Numbered from the stretch's first letter, positions 6,969 through 15,632 are shown. The stretch is DNA of 15,632 nt from Candidatus Adlerbacteria bacterium (GCA_903824155.1 CAIJVL010000041.1:1-15632); one strand, 5' to 3'. A program made the numbers and translations. The notes: generated by a model from the sequence alone, not told the origin.

Positions 6969-8588
6969 ATGCAATACGCAAAGGTGCACGGTGCCCAGAC
7001 ATCTCTCCTTACTCCTCACTTGGTTTCTATCGAGACGGACCTTAGCCGCGGGTTACACGCTTTTACCTTGGTAGGGTTGCCCGACAAAGCGGTAGAAGAG
7101 AGCCGCGACCGGGTAGCAGCAGCCATTAAACATTCTGGCTTTGATTCTCCTAAGAGCCGCAACCAAAAAATTGTTATCTCGCTTGCACCAGCCGACCTGC
7201 GCAAAGAAGGGCCGCTGTTTGATTTACCAATAGCGATTTCTTACTTGCTTGCCGCAGACGACGTGCGCTTTGACCCGAAGCCGTATCTTTTTATCGGCGA
7301 GCTTTCTCTTGACGGCCATTTGTGTGCAGTACGCGGCATCCTACCCTTAGTTGCCGGCGCAAAGGCGCAAGGAAAGCGCGCCGTATTTGTCCCGAAAGAA
7401 AACGAAAAAGAAGCGGCGCTAGTGCCGGGCATTACGGTGTATGGTGTTGAGACTTTGCGCGAAATTTTAGAGCATCTGGATACGAAGAAATCAAAAGACC
7501 AAGGTCCGACCTTAACTCAGGGCTCTTCAAGGTCTCAGGGCTCTTCAAGGTCGGACCTTAAAAACCGGCTCAAACCGGCTCCCTTAACAAAGCTCGTGCC
7601 GTCGGCGATTGAAACACAGTTTGCGTTTGAGGATATCCGCGGGCAGGAAAGTGCAAAACGGGCCGCTATCATTGCCGCTGCAGGCGGTCACAACATTGGC
7701 CTCTCCGGGCCACCCGGTACCGGCAAGACCATGCTTGCGCGTGCGCTCGCCTCGATACTACCTCCGCTCAACTTTGAAGAGATGCTCGAGGTCAACGGCA
7801 TACACTCGGTCGCCGGGATTTTGCGCGGAGAATTGCTCACAATGCCGCCCATTCGCAGCCCGCACCACACCTCAAGCTATGTATCTATCGTTGGCGGCGG
7901 CGCAAACCCCAAGCCGGGCGAGGCGACGCTCGCGCACAGGGGCGTACTATTCCTCGACGAGTTCCCCGAGTTTGATAGGCGCGTGATAGAGGCGTTGCGC
8001 CAGCCGCTTGAAGACAGGGTGATTTCTATTGCGCGCGCCAAAGGCACTGCAATATTTCCGGCGCGGTTTATTTTAATCGCCGCAATGAACCCGTGCCCGT
8101 GCGGCAACTACGGTCACCCCGAAGTTGCCTGCACTTGCAGCCCGGTAACTTTAGAGAGATACAAAAGAAAAGTGTCAGGCCCCATTGCAGACCGCATCGA
8201 CCTGTGGATACAAATGGGCCCGATAAACCTCAGCGACTTGGGTAAAAGAAATAAAGAGGGAAGCGAGACGTTAGCCGCCCGCGAAAAGGTTGCAAAAGCG
8301 CGCGAGGCACAGGCGCGGCGCAACAATCCATCGATCGACCCCAACAAGCCCGCGGGGCCTCTTAAATTGAACAGCGAACTAAATCCCCGCGACTTGGATA
8401 ATTTAATACCGCTCACCGCAAGCGCACGCGCCACGCTTGAAAAGGCCGGCACGCGCCTCTCCCTATCGCCCCGCGCCTTTCACCGCGTTATCAAGGTTGC
8501 CCGCACCATTGCCGACCTCGACGCCGCCCCCGACATAAATGACTCCCATATTTTAGAAGCCCTGCAGTACCGCGAACGCAAAAGCTAG
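6969..8588 (+). CDS. comM: ComM/YifB-family AAA+ ATPase (Mg-chelatase-like)
   Basis: Hexameric AAA+ helicase family. In Vibrio and other competent bacteria ComM drives branch migration when incoming DNA is integrated, and most Patescibacteria have natural-transformation genes. 539 residues: an N-terminal ChlI-like domain (about 1-165, with ETDLSRGLHAF and GLPDKAVEESRDRV), a linker (about 168-212), an AAA+ core with Walker A GPPGTGKT (247-254) and Walker B LFLDEF (D330-E331), a Cys-rich CPCGNYG...CTC segment typical of YifB, and a C-terminal helical lid with SPRAFHRVIKVARTIADLD. Residues 178-198 are encoded by the palindromic repeat, expanded by an 18-bp tandem duplication, and sit in the interdomain linker. 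The promoter and start codon coincide. The stop is TAG. Confidence 0.93.
   Translation: MQYAKVHGAQTSLLTPHLVSIETDLSRGLHAFTLVGLPDKAVEESRDRVAAAIKHSGFDSPKSRNQKIVISLAPADLRKEGPLFDLPIAISYLLAADDVRFDPKPYLFIGELSLDGHLCAVRGILPLVAGAKAQGKRAVFVPKENEKEAALVPGITVYGVETLREILEHLDTKKSKDQGPTLTQGSSRSQGSSRSDLKNRLKPAPLTKLVPSAIETQFAFEDIRGQESAKRAAIIAAAGGHNIGLSGPPGTGKTMLARALASILPPLNFEEMLEVNGIHSVAGILRGELLTMPPIRSPHHTSSYVSIVGGGANPKPGEATLAHRGVLFLDEFPEFDRRVIEALRQPLEDRVISIARAKGTAIFPARFILIAAMNPCPCGNYGHPEVACTCSPVTLERYKRKVSGPIADRIDLWIQMGPINLSDLGKRNKEGSETLAAREKVAKAREAQARRNNPSIDPNKPAGPLKLNSELNPRDLDNLIPLTASARATLEKAGTRLSLSPRAFHRVIKVARTIADLDAAPDINDSHILEALQYRERKS
7501..7559 (+). repeat. Coding palindromic element, copy 2 (in comM), with internal duplication
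   Basis: Arms AAGGTCCGACCTT (7501-7513) and AAGGTCGGACCTT (7547-7559) are identical to the other copies. The middle is 33 bases because an 18-bp unit is tandemly duplicated (7516-7533 and 7534-7551). It is in frame, encoding QGPTLTQGSSRS, then QGSSRSDLK, at residues 178-198. Confidence 0.92.
7562..7581 (+). repeat. Tandem 10-bp direct repeat beside the comM element
   Basis: AAACCGGCTC occurs twice back to back, just 3' of the palindromic element and in the same linker. The unit is not a multiple of three, so the two copies are read in different frames (NRLKPAPL). Confidence 0.7.
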
Positions 8589-8625
8589 GAAAGCAACCCT
8601 GTTAATCGAAAAGTTTTGCAGTTTC

Positions 8626-8634
8626 TGTTACTAT
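8626..8634 (+). promoter_or_regulatory. Extended -10 of the lysozyme-like gene
   Basis: TGT-TACTAT predicts a transcription start at 8641, two bases before ATG 8643. It therefore argues against the upstream TTG at 8616 as the start. Confidence 0.5.
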
Positions 8635-8642
8635 GTGCGGAC

Positions 8643-9494
8643 ATGAATCGATATTTTATGGTTGCGCTCAAGGTGCTCGTCGTTATTTTTGCGCTCATCG
8701 GCGTGGCTTTTACCGGCGTATATGTGGCTATGCAGTTTGGCTTGCTTAACGTTGCCGGCTCTATTGCCGAGCGCAACGCCTTTTTTACCGGCTCGGCAAC
8801 CTCGACCATACCGGCTCAGCCTTGCGCCGACGTAACGCAAAAGGTTTGCACATGGAGTGCAACGCCCGAGTGGGAAGTGATATCGGGCGGCCTTACCAAA
8901 GACGCGCCGGTCATTGCAAAAGTAAGCCAGCAAACGGGAGTATCGCAAAGGATGATCGTCTCGGTGGTCGTGCCCGAGCAAACGCGCTTTTTTACCTCTA
9001 ACCGCGAAGTGTTTAAGCGCTACTTTGAGCCTCTTAAGATTTTAGGCTCGATGTCTCAATTTTCTTTAGGCGTGTCGGGAATTAAAGAAGAGACTGCTAT
9101 ACAAATAGAAAACCAAGCCAATGACCCAACCTCGCCGTTTTACCCGGGCCCCGGCATGGCAGCGCTGTTTAGCTACAACGGCACTACTACGCCGCACGAC
9201 ACAGCACTGTTTAACCGCTTGAGTGATCCTAAAGACCATTACTACTCGTACCTATACACGGCGCTGTATATAAAAGAGGTGGAGGCGCAGTGGAGCAAAG
9301 CAGGTTTTGATATATCGCAGAATCCCGAGGCAGTGGTAACGCTGTTTAATATCGGCTTCCAGGGTTCACATCCAAACGGACAACCCCAAGCCGCAGGCGC
9401 GGTAATAGATACGGGCGGCCAGCAGTATGTCTATGGCCAACTAGGAGCAGACTTTTACCACTCAAACGAATTAACGGATATATTTCCGAAATAA
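8643..9494 (+). CDS. Membrane-anchored putative lysozyme-fold (lytic transglycosylase-like) protein
   Basis: 283 residues with an N-terminal membrane helix (about 6-32) and an extracytoplasmic domain. C61 and C69 could form a disulfide. The order of motifs resembles the lysozyme/SLT fold: a candidate catalytic E112 in VVVPEQTRF, then SLGVSGIKEETA (141-152) comparable to the family's SxGxxGxxQIxPxTA, and VVTLFNIGF (about 232-240) comparable to the AAYNAG motif. The SLT match is partial, so enzymatic activity is a hypothesis. It faces a LysM-M23 peptidase across a shared terminator, which supports a cell-wall role. Start at ATG 8643 is chosen because the -10 element lies just upstream and MNRYF directly precedes the hydrophobic helix. 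The stop is TAA. Confidence 0.65.
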   Translation: MNRYFMVALKVLVVIFALIGVAFTGVYVAMQFGLLNVAGSIAERNAFFTGSATSTIPAQPCADVTQKVCTWSATPEWEVISGGLTKDAPVIAKVSQQTGVSQRMIVSVVVPEQTRFFTSNREVFKRYFEPLKILGSMSQFSLGVSGIKEETAIQIENQANDPTSPFYPGPGMAALFSYNGTTTPHDTALFNRLSDPKDHYYSYLYTALYIKEVEAQWSKAGFDISQNPEAVVTLFNIGFQGSHPNGQPQAAGAVIDTGGQQYVYGQLGADFYHSNELTDIFPK

Positions 9495-9520
9495 AAAATT
9501 CTCCGTTAGGAGAGTTTTTT
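9493..9520. terminator. Shared bidirectional terminator between convergent genes
   Basis: A 12-bp stem (9493-9504 with 9509-9520, one T-G wobble on the + strand) closes the loop GTTA. Six A on one side and six T on the other let it work in both directions. It begins inside the TAA of the + strand gene and ends inside the TAA of the - strand gene. Confidence 0.88.
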
Positions 9521-10601
9521 AATCGCTCGAGCCGACTGGGAGCGAGGCGAAGGGGTTTTCGGCACCGCGGACTTCGAAGTGGAGGTGGTTGCCGGTAGCC
9601 ATGCCGGTCATGCCGACCTTACCGATTTCGTCGCCTTGGCTTACTGCGTCGCCTGGAGAGGTAAGCACTGTACTCATGTGTGCATACAACGTTTCGGTGC
9701 CGTTGCCGTGGGCGATAACTACATAGTTGCCGTAGCCGCCGTTCCATGCGCCATTATCTTTAGCAACCAAGACTGTGCCTCCAGCCGCCGCGTAAATAGG
9801 AGTCCCTTTGGGCGCGCCAATGTCTACGGCATTCCAGCCGTGGAGGCCTTGGGTTATGATGCCGCCCGCGAGCGGCCAAGCAAAGTATCCGTCGAGCGCA
9901 GGGCCGCTGCCGCCAAGGAACGGCTCGGTTGCAGTACCTTTAGCGATCTTTGCAATGATCTTGGCATGCGAGGTAGTTGGGGTCTTGGTGCTCGATGAAG
10001 GTTTGGCAGATGAGCCACCGCTTACGACCGCGGTCGACTCTCCATTGGGTATGATGAGCATGTCTCCAACCGTAAGGTCAGCGCCGTCAGCCAAGCTGTT
10101 GTACGAGGCGATATCATGCGCGTCCGAGTTGTAGGCCTTAGCAAGGCTTGCAAGCGTATCTCCTTTCACAACCGTATGCTGAACGCCGGTTATAGGTAAA
10201 ATAATAAGCGTTTCTCCTGGCTGGATGACGCCATTTTGAATATCATTGGCACCAATGATGGTGTTGGTGGAGACATCAAACATCTTGGCAATGCCCGAAA
10301 GGGTGTCGCCGGGGCGCACGGTATAGACGCTGATCTGTGAATTTTGGTACTGGTTGCCGCTAATGTCGGCCGCCGTGCCTGAAGGGCCTTCGTCTGGCAA
10401 AAGGGCAGAGCCGTCCACCACTGTAATATCGCCACCGCCCACAGCCGCATGCGGGTCGACGTTAACCGCCGCCGAAAGGAGCGGCATGGTTTGTGAGTTG
10501 AGCGTTATGGAGTTGGCGCTCGTGATGTCTGGGTTGCCACCAAGGAGCGAAGCAATAAAAGAAAAAGTGCTTGCCTGGGCAAACACCGGTAAAACGAGCA
10601 T
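9519..10601 (-). CDS. LysM-M23 peptidase (cell-wall endopeptidase, LytM/NlpD-like)
   Basis: Secreted zinc endopeptidase acting on peptidoglycan cross-links. From ATG 10601 (360 residues): two LysM domains (about 90-136, VYTVRPGDTLSGIAKMF, and 141-186, HTVVKGDTLASLAKAY), a Ser/Thr-rich linker (187-225), and an M23 domain (about 238-352). Expected zinc ligands and catalytic residues are H254 and D260 in LHGWNAVDIGAP, H308 in YAHMS, and the HxH pair H339/H341 in NHLHFEVRG. ATG 10601 is the only standard start, but it cuts the signal peptide. The frame is open to about 10718 and encodes a basic n-region (KRFFAKK) and a long hydrophobic core ending in FAQA. A -10 element places the transcript start on an in-frame ATA at 10709, so the real protein may have 396 residues. 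Confidence 0.93.
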   Translation of the reverse strand: MLVLPVFAQASTFSFIASLLGGNPDITSANSITLNSQTMPLLSAAVNVDPHAAVGGGDITVVDGSALLPDEGPSGTAADISGNQYQNSQISVYTVRPGDTLSGIAKMFDVSTNTIIGANDIQNGVIQPGETLIILPITGVQHTVVKGDTLASLAKAYNSDAHDIASYNSLADGADLTVGDMLIIPNGESTAVVSGGSSAKPSSSTKTPTTSHAKIIAKIAKGTATEPFLGGSGPALDGYFAWPLAGGIITQGLHGWNAVDIGAPKGTPIYAAAGGTVLVAKDNGAWNGGYGNYVVIAHGNGTETLYAHMSTVLTSPGDAVSQGDEIGKVGMTGMATGNHLHFEVRGAENPFASLPVGSSD

Positions 10602-10715
10602 AGCAAAAATCGCGCAACCTCCTAAAAGGTTGATAAATAAGGGGTTTATGAGCTTCTTCGCGAAAAACCGCTTAACCGTCGAAGAAGTATCTGTTTTATG
10701 AGAGCCTATAAGCCT

Positions 10716-10721
10716 ATTTTA
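10716..10721 (-). promoter_or_regulatory. -10 element of the M23 peptidase gene
   Basis: On the - strand TAAAAT predicts transcription from base 10709, which is the first base of an in-frame ATA codon. A weak TTGGGA lies 19 bases upstream. Confidence 0.4.
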
Positions 10722-10751
10722 GCTGCGCGTACTGCTATTCTCCCAATTAAC

Positions 10752-10765
10752 GGCTCAACAGAGCC
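10752..10765. other. Small inverted repeat in the divergent intergenic region
   Basis: GGCTC-AACA-GAGCC is a 5-bp stem with a 4-base loop, between the M23 gene and the coiled-coil gene. A second weak one, AGTTGA/TCAACT, spans 10805-10826. No T run follows either, so they are not obvious terminators. The rest of the 188-base gap holds only the two divergent promoters and a strong AAGGAGG at 10834-10840. Confidence 0.3.
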
Positions 10766-10882
10766 ATTTCACTGTGCCTTCACCCTGTACCTTTTAAGCG
10801 TATCAGTTGAGGTTTGAGAGTCAACTAGACAAAAAGGAGGGTGTGTATAACTGTTTTTTGCATGAGGCCGCAAAAAAGACGA

Positions 10883-10888
10883 TATACT
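10883..10888 (+). promoter_or_regulatory. -10 element of the coiled-coil gene
   Basis: TATACT predicts a transcription start at 10895, three bases before ATG 10898. TTGCAT at 10858-10863 is a possible but distant -35 (19-base spacer). Confidence 0.45.
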
Positions 10889-10897
10889 TCTGAATAT

Positions 10898-12385
10898 ATG
10901 GCATTGGAATCCGAAAATTCTGACCCCCGAGCAGGACACGTGGTTGCCGCGGCTGAACTCAATACCCCACATGACCCGGTAGACACTATTGCCGAAGAAC
11001 ATATAGCTGGCTGGACGGCCAATAAAACCGAGCAGCCAATTTATCCCATCGACGTTGCCAAGTTGACTGAGGAACAAAGAAATAAAATCGCAGAGGATGT
11101 CCGCAATTTTGAAAGACTTAATCAAATGATTGCCGACAATAATGATGTCGCGGACGCCAATGAAGCACTAGAAAGAAGGCGCGCTCAATCTGTAGCTGCG
11201 GGAGGAGGTATGCAGCCCCCAACAGAGCCGACAAACGAAAACACACTATCGTCTTTGGATGCAGAGGCTTTGGACCGCCAGACAAAGGTAGAGTTGGAAA
11301 ATTTCAGCCTTAAGCGCGAAAACGCCCAAATCAAGACAGGGCTCGAACAAAAACTGGCAGGGGACATGATAGCAGAAATGATGGTTCCTGAAGCCAAAGT
11401 TGATACACAACCATCTTCTGATACGGAAAAGATGCGCACAATCATGGAAGGTAAATTTGGATCCATGAACGCATCTACGAGTGCATCTGCCGAACAAGCC
11501 AAAACTAGCAAAGCGGATACAAGGGCAGGAGAAATAGGACTACAAGCGGTCGAGAACGCATTACCTCTAACTCGAGCAAATAAAATAGAGGCTGCCCCAA
11601 TCTCGAAGCAAGAAGTAACCCAAATTAACTCTCAGGAGCGATGGAAGCACGACCTGTTTGGCCGCTTGGGAGCGCGCTTTGAAAGGATGGGCATAAAAAT
11701 AAAAAATGCGCCGAAATGGACAGCGTTTGAGACGATGCGCCGATTTCATGCCGAGGGGGCTGCAAAAATACAGGTAAAACTCGAGGCTCAGAAAAAGGAA
11801 GTGGAAACGATCGAAGCTCAGTTGGCAAAAAGGGAAGCTGATGCCAAGGCTCGTGCTGAAACAATGCAGAGCGGAGGATTCTTTGACCGTTTGGCAGCTG
11901 CCAAGCTCGAAAGGGAAAGGCAAAACGTACTCAGTAAGCTAGAAAAGGCAAAAGCAACATACGGCCAGATTGAGGCTACGTTAGAATTTAAAAACAAAAA
12001 GTTAGCTAACTATCAAGATAGGCTAACACACCAAGCCGACACCATTGCCGCTGGCGTTGATCAAAGACTAGCGGGAGATAGGGCTGATTTTGAAACCCTT
12101 ACTGCAAAACAGGAGGATATAACGCAAAAACTCAATAGCCTCAAGCAAACTATCGAAACTGTACAGAATGATCTATTGCTATGGGAAGTGCGTCTTAAAA
12201 ATAAGCCCGAAGCTGCCGAAAAAGCAGAGATTAAAAACGGCATAGCAGAAACGAAGAAGAAGTTGGCTGATTTAATAGAAACCTATACAAACTCAGGCAC
12301 CGATAAAAGCCGCATCCAAGCAATGGCGAGTCGTGCCAAATTGTACCTTAGCGGCTGGGATGGTATGCGCAGCCCTACGCAATAA
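10898..12385 (+). CDS. Long coiled-coil protein of unknown function
   Basis: I do not recognise a family. From ATG 10898 the product has 495 residues, no signal peptide and no membrane helix, so it is probably cytoplasmic. The N-terminal third is polar and partly disordered, with an Asn/Asp-rich stretch and a Gly-Gly-Gly-Met-Gln-Pro-Pro break near residue 105. A short coil is possible near 125-150. A long, highly charged, Ala/Glu/Lys-rich helical region (about 285-475) has heptad character, broken by SGGFFDRLAAAKL near 328. The base composition appears more A-rich than neighbouring genes, suggesting a fast-evolving or acquired gene. A small coiled-coil gene follows after 5 bases and probably forms an operon with it. 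A frame extension upstream to 10841 exists, but the -10 element lies inside it. Confidence 0.7.
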   Translation: MALESENSDPRAGHVVAAAELNTPHDPVDTIAEEHIAGWTANKTEQPIYPIDVAKLTEEQRNKIAEDVRNFERLNQMIADNNDVADANEALERRRAQSVAAGGGMQPPTEPTNENTLSSLDAEALDRQTKVELENFSLKRENAQIKTGLEQKLAGDMIAEMMVPEAKVDTQPSSDTEKMRTIMEGKFGSMNASTSASAEQAKTSKADTRAGEIGLQAVENALPLTRANKIEAAPISKQEVTQINSQERWKHDLFGRLGARFERMGIKIKNAPKWTAFETMRRFHAEGAAKIQVKLEAQKKEVETIEAQLAKREADAKARAETMQSGGFFDRLAAAKLERERQNVLSKLEKAKATYGQIEATLEFKNKKLANYQDRLTHQADTIAAGVDQRLAGDRADFETLTAKQEDITQKLNSLKQTIETVQNDLLLWEVRLKNKPEAAEKAEIKNGIAETKKKLADLIETYTNSGTDKSRIQAMASRAKLYLSGWDGMRSPTQ

Positions 12386-12390
12386 CATAT

Positions 12391-12657
12391 ATGCCCACTG
12401 AAGACTCAGTAGAAAAAATTGAAACAGACCTGCAGGCTATTTTGGCGCGTCTTACGGCTGAAGCTGAGGCTGCCAAAGGACTTGCCGTTGAAATAAAGAA
12501 GCTCGAGGACGATACTAACGCTCTTGATGAACATATAAACGCTTCGCAAAAAGATATTGAAGTATTTATGGATGAGCAGAGCAAAGAGCTCGATGCTCTA
12601 ATTGATGAAGAGGGGAAGGAAATTGAATCAGAAAAGGCCGAACCTGAAGTTGCGTAA
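12391..12657 (+). CDS. Small acidic coiled-coil protein of unknown function
   Basis: 88 residues, almost entirely helical in character, rich in Glu, Asp, Ala and Lys, with regular hydrophobic positions between about residues 5 and 75 and an acidic tail ending in EPEVA. There is no signal peptide, membrane helix or Cys. The ATG is 5 bases after the stop of the long coiled-coil gene, so the two are very likely co-transcribed and may form a hetero-oligomeric coil; that pairing is inference. The open frame, sharp Glu/Lys bias and operonic spacing support a real gene, though no family is recognised. Confidence 0.65.
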   Translation: MPTEDSVEKIETDLQAILARLTAEAEAAKGLAVEIKKLEDDTNALDEHINASQKDIEVFMDEQSKELDALIDEEGKEIESEKAEPEVA

Positions 12658-12675
12658 CCATTTTTATACACTTTT

Positions 12676-12704
12676 TTGTGAGTTACGCGCGGTTGGGATA
12701 TAGT
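12676..12704 (+). promoter_or_regulatory. Promoter of uvrD/pcrA, leaderless
   Basis: TTGTGA (12676-12681), a 17-base spacer, then TATAGT (12699-12704). The predicted transcription start is 12711, one base before the GTG start at 12712. This is the best -35/-10 pair in the window. Confidence 0.6.
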
Positions 12705-12711
12705 TGCATGC

Positions 12712-14658
<1,947 letters not shown>

Positions 14659-14659
14659 C

Positions 14660-15394
14660 ATGAAAGAAGAAAAGATGCTGAAAAAGAAATCGTTGGGGCA
14701 GCACTTTTTGCATAACCGGCACTATCTGGAAGCGGTTGCAAACGCGGCCGAAATTACAAAAGGAACGCTCGTGCTGGAAATTGGCCCCGGCGACGGCGCA
14801 TTGACCGAAGTTTTACTTGCACAGGGTGCAAAGGTGACCGCTGTGGAAAAAGACCGCCGCTTGCTGCCGGTACTTGCAGAAAAATTTGCCACAGAAATAA
14901 AAAACAAAAAACTTACTTTAGTGGAGGCCGACGCACTCGATTTTGAACCGGCGTTTGCCAAGGGCAAGTACGCGGTAGTGGGCAACATACCGTACTACAT
15001 TACCGGCGCTTTGCTTAAAAAGTATTTAACCGCGGCCAAACAACCTTCAACACTGGTCTTTTTAATACAAAAGGAGGTTGCTGAGCGCATCACCAACCAT
15101 GGGCTAGCCAGCAAAAACCCCAAAGAAAGCATTCTTTCTTTGTCGGTCAAAGCGTACGGCACGCCAACGTACGTAAATACCGTGCCGCGGGGGGCATTTG
15201 TCCCGCCGCCCAAGGTAGACTCGGCAATACTGGCGGTACACGGCGTTTCGCGCAGCAATTTTAAGAACAAAAATCAAGAAGAACGTTTTTTTGAGCTAGT
15301 AAGGGCCGGTTTTGCCCAAAAAAGGAAGCTTTTAAAGCGTAACTTGGAAGCCCTGCGGGTATTGCCAGCGTGCGCCAACCTCAGTGTCCCGTGA
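14660..15394 (+). CDS. rsmA: 16S rRNA dimethyladenosine transferase, 3' end replaced
   Basis: Methylates two adjacent adenines near the 3' end of 16S rRNA during 30S maturation. The SAM-binding motif VLEIGPGDGALTE (38-50), acidic E63 in VEKD, D91 in EADALDF, and the catalytic NIPYYITG (109-116) are all present, followed by PPPKVDSAI (182-190) and the conserved AGFAQKRKLLKRNLE (216-230). Normal members have about 260 residues. Here the RsmA-like sequence stops near 231 and the last 13 residues (LRVLPACANLSVP, TGA stop) do not match: they are the reverse strand of a TonB receptor gene. The real C-terminus is therefore lost at a junction near 15340-15357. The start ATG is one base after the helicase stop. 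A TATATT at 14645-14650 could give a separate leaderless transcript. Confidence 0.93.
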   Translation: MKEEKMLKKKSLGQHFLHNRHYLEAVANAAEITKGTLVLEIGPGDGALTEVLLAQGAKVTAVEKDRRLLPVLAEKFATEIKNKKLTLVEADALDFEPAFAKGKYAVVGNIPYYITGALLKKYLTAAKQPSTLVFLIQKEVAERITNHGLASKNPKESILSLSVKAYGTPTYVNTVPRGAFVPPPKVDSAILAVHGVSRSNFKNKNQEERFFELVRAGFAQKRKLLKRNLEALRVLPACANLSVP

Positions 15395-15632
15395 GGTTTG
15401 CGTTAGCAAATTGCCGGTCTGGTTGGTGAAGCTGATTTCGTCGACATTAGCGACTCGGTAACTTTGTCCAATCCGTGCATAAATATTTTTTCCACCACCC
15501 AGGTCTTGCGTCAGGCCAAAAGACCACGCGTTGGGCGTGTCATCGACCACATCGCCGAAGGCGTCAAATTTGTGAATCCGATCAGCGCGATAGCCCACCG
15601 CCAAGCGCGTTCCACTGGGCAAATAAGTGATG
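15332..15632 (-). CDS. Fragment of a TonB-dependent outer-membrane receptor (foreign)
   Basis: The - strand frame is open from the window edge and encodes about 98 residues of receptor beta-barrel: alternating strands such as RLAVGYRADRIHKF, AWSFGLTQDLGGGKNIYARIGQSYRVANVDE and QTSRDTEVGARWQY. The SYRxxNxDE and QTSRDxExGxRW patterns are typical of TonB-dependent siderophore or vitamin receptors in Proteobacteria. The fragment has neither its N-terminal plug nor its C-terminus; after GFQV it runs into rsmA sequence and a chance stop. Patescibacteria generally lack a TonB system and a Gram-negative outer membrane, so this is most likely another organism's DNA joined by misassembly. Confidence 0.75.
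   Translation of the reverse strand, partial: ITYLPSGTRLAVGYRADRIHKFDAFGDVVDDTPNAWSFGLTQDLGGGKNIYARIGQSYRVANVDEISFTNQTGNLLTQTSRDTEVGARWQYPQGFQVTL

Noticed and set aside
7034..7046. Possible degenerate fourth copy of the element (GACGGACCTTAG)
   Set aside because: It encodes the conserved YifB motif ETDLSRG and has no partner arm.
7501..7559. CRISPR-like repeat
   Set aside because: Only three dispersed palindromic copies kilobases apart, no spacers and no cas genes.
15332..15632. Receptor fragment as a native gene of this organism
   Set aside because: It truncates rsmA, lacks both its ends, and belongs to an outer-membrane system not expected in Patescibacteria.

Overview
This window looks like chromosome from a Patescibacteria (Candidate Phyla Radiation) bacterium, probably in the Parcubacteria group. 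I infer this from the compact layout, the streamlined repertoire, the near absence of Shine-Dalgarno sequences, and several lineage-type proteins: a short DksA-like protein, a NYN protein, a Pro-rich single-pass membrane protein and a LysM-M23 peptidase. No taxonomic search was possible.

Layout. Positions 54-1842 hold a terminator and a leftward pair, xerC/D-like recombinase then exonuclease III (xth). Positions 1947-8588 run rightward: rpsO, a NYN-domain protein, pnp, a membrane protein overlapping pnp, a DksA-like regulator and comM/yifB. Positions 8643-10709 hold two convergent cell-wall genes, a putative lysozyme-fold protein (+) and a LysM-M23 peptidase (-), which share one terminator overlapping both stop codons. 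Positions 10898-15355 hold a coiled-coil protein, a small acidic coiled-coil protein, a UvrD/PcrA helicase and rsmA. From about 15340 to the end the sequence changes to an antisense fragment of a TonB-dependent outer-membrane receptor, which also replaces the 3' end of rsmA. This is probably a chimeric contig end.

The most interesting signal is a roughly 42-60 bp palindromic repeat found three times, each time inside a conserved protein gene (pnp, comM, uvrD), in frame and in the same orientation. Its arms read AAGGTC-C-GACCTT and AAGGTC-G-GACCTT around a short loop, and it always encodes a hydrophilic peptide ending GSSRSDLK. It sits at domain linkers or loops. Loop-length differences between copies keep the host frame open. 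This resembles Rickettsia palindromic elements in behaviour, but the sequence and the host are different.

A second theme is expression without leaders. At nine or so genes a -10-like hexamer lies so that the predicted transcription start falls on, or within a few bases of, the start codon. For the M23 peptidase this rule points to an in-frame ATA codon that would restore a full signal peptide.

Functionally the window combines RNA processing and translation (S15, PNPase, NYN protein, RsmA), DNA repair and recombination (Xth, XerC/D, UvrD, ComM) and envelope remodelling (M23, lysozyme-like). No tRNA, rRNA, CRISPR array or insertion sequence was seen. No gap between genes exceeds 300 bases.
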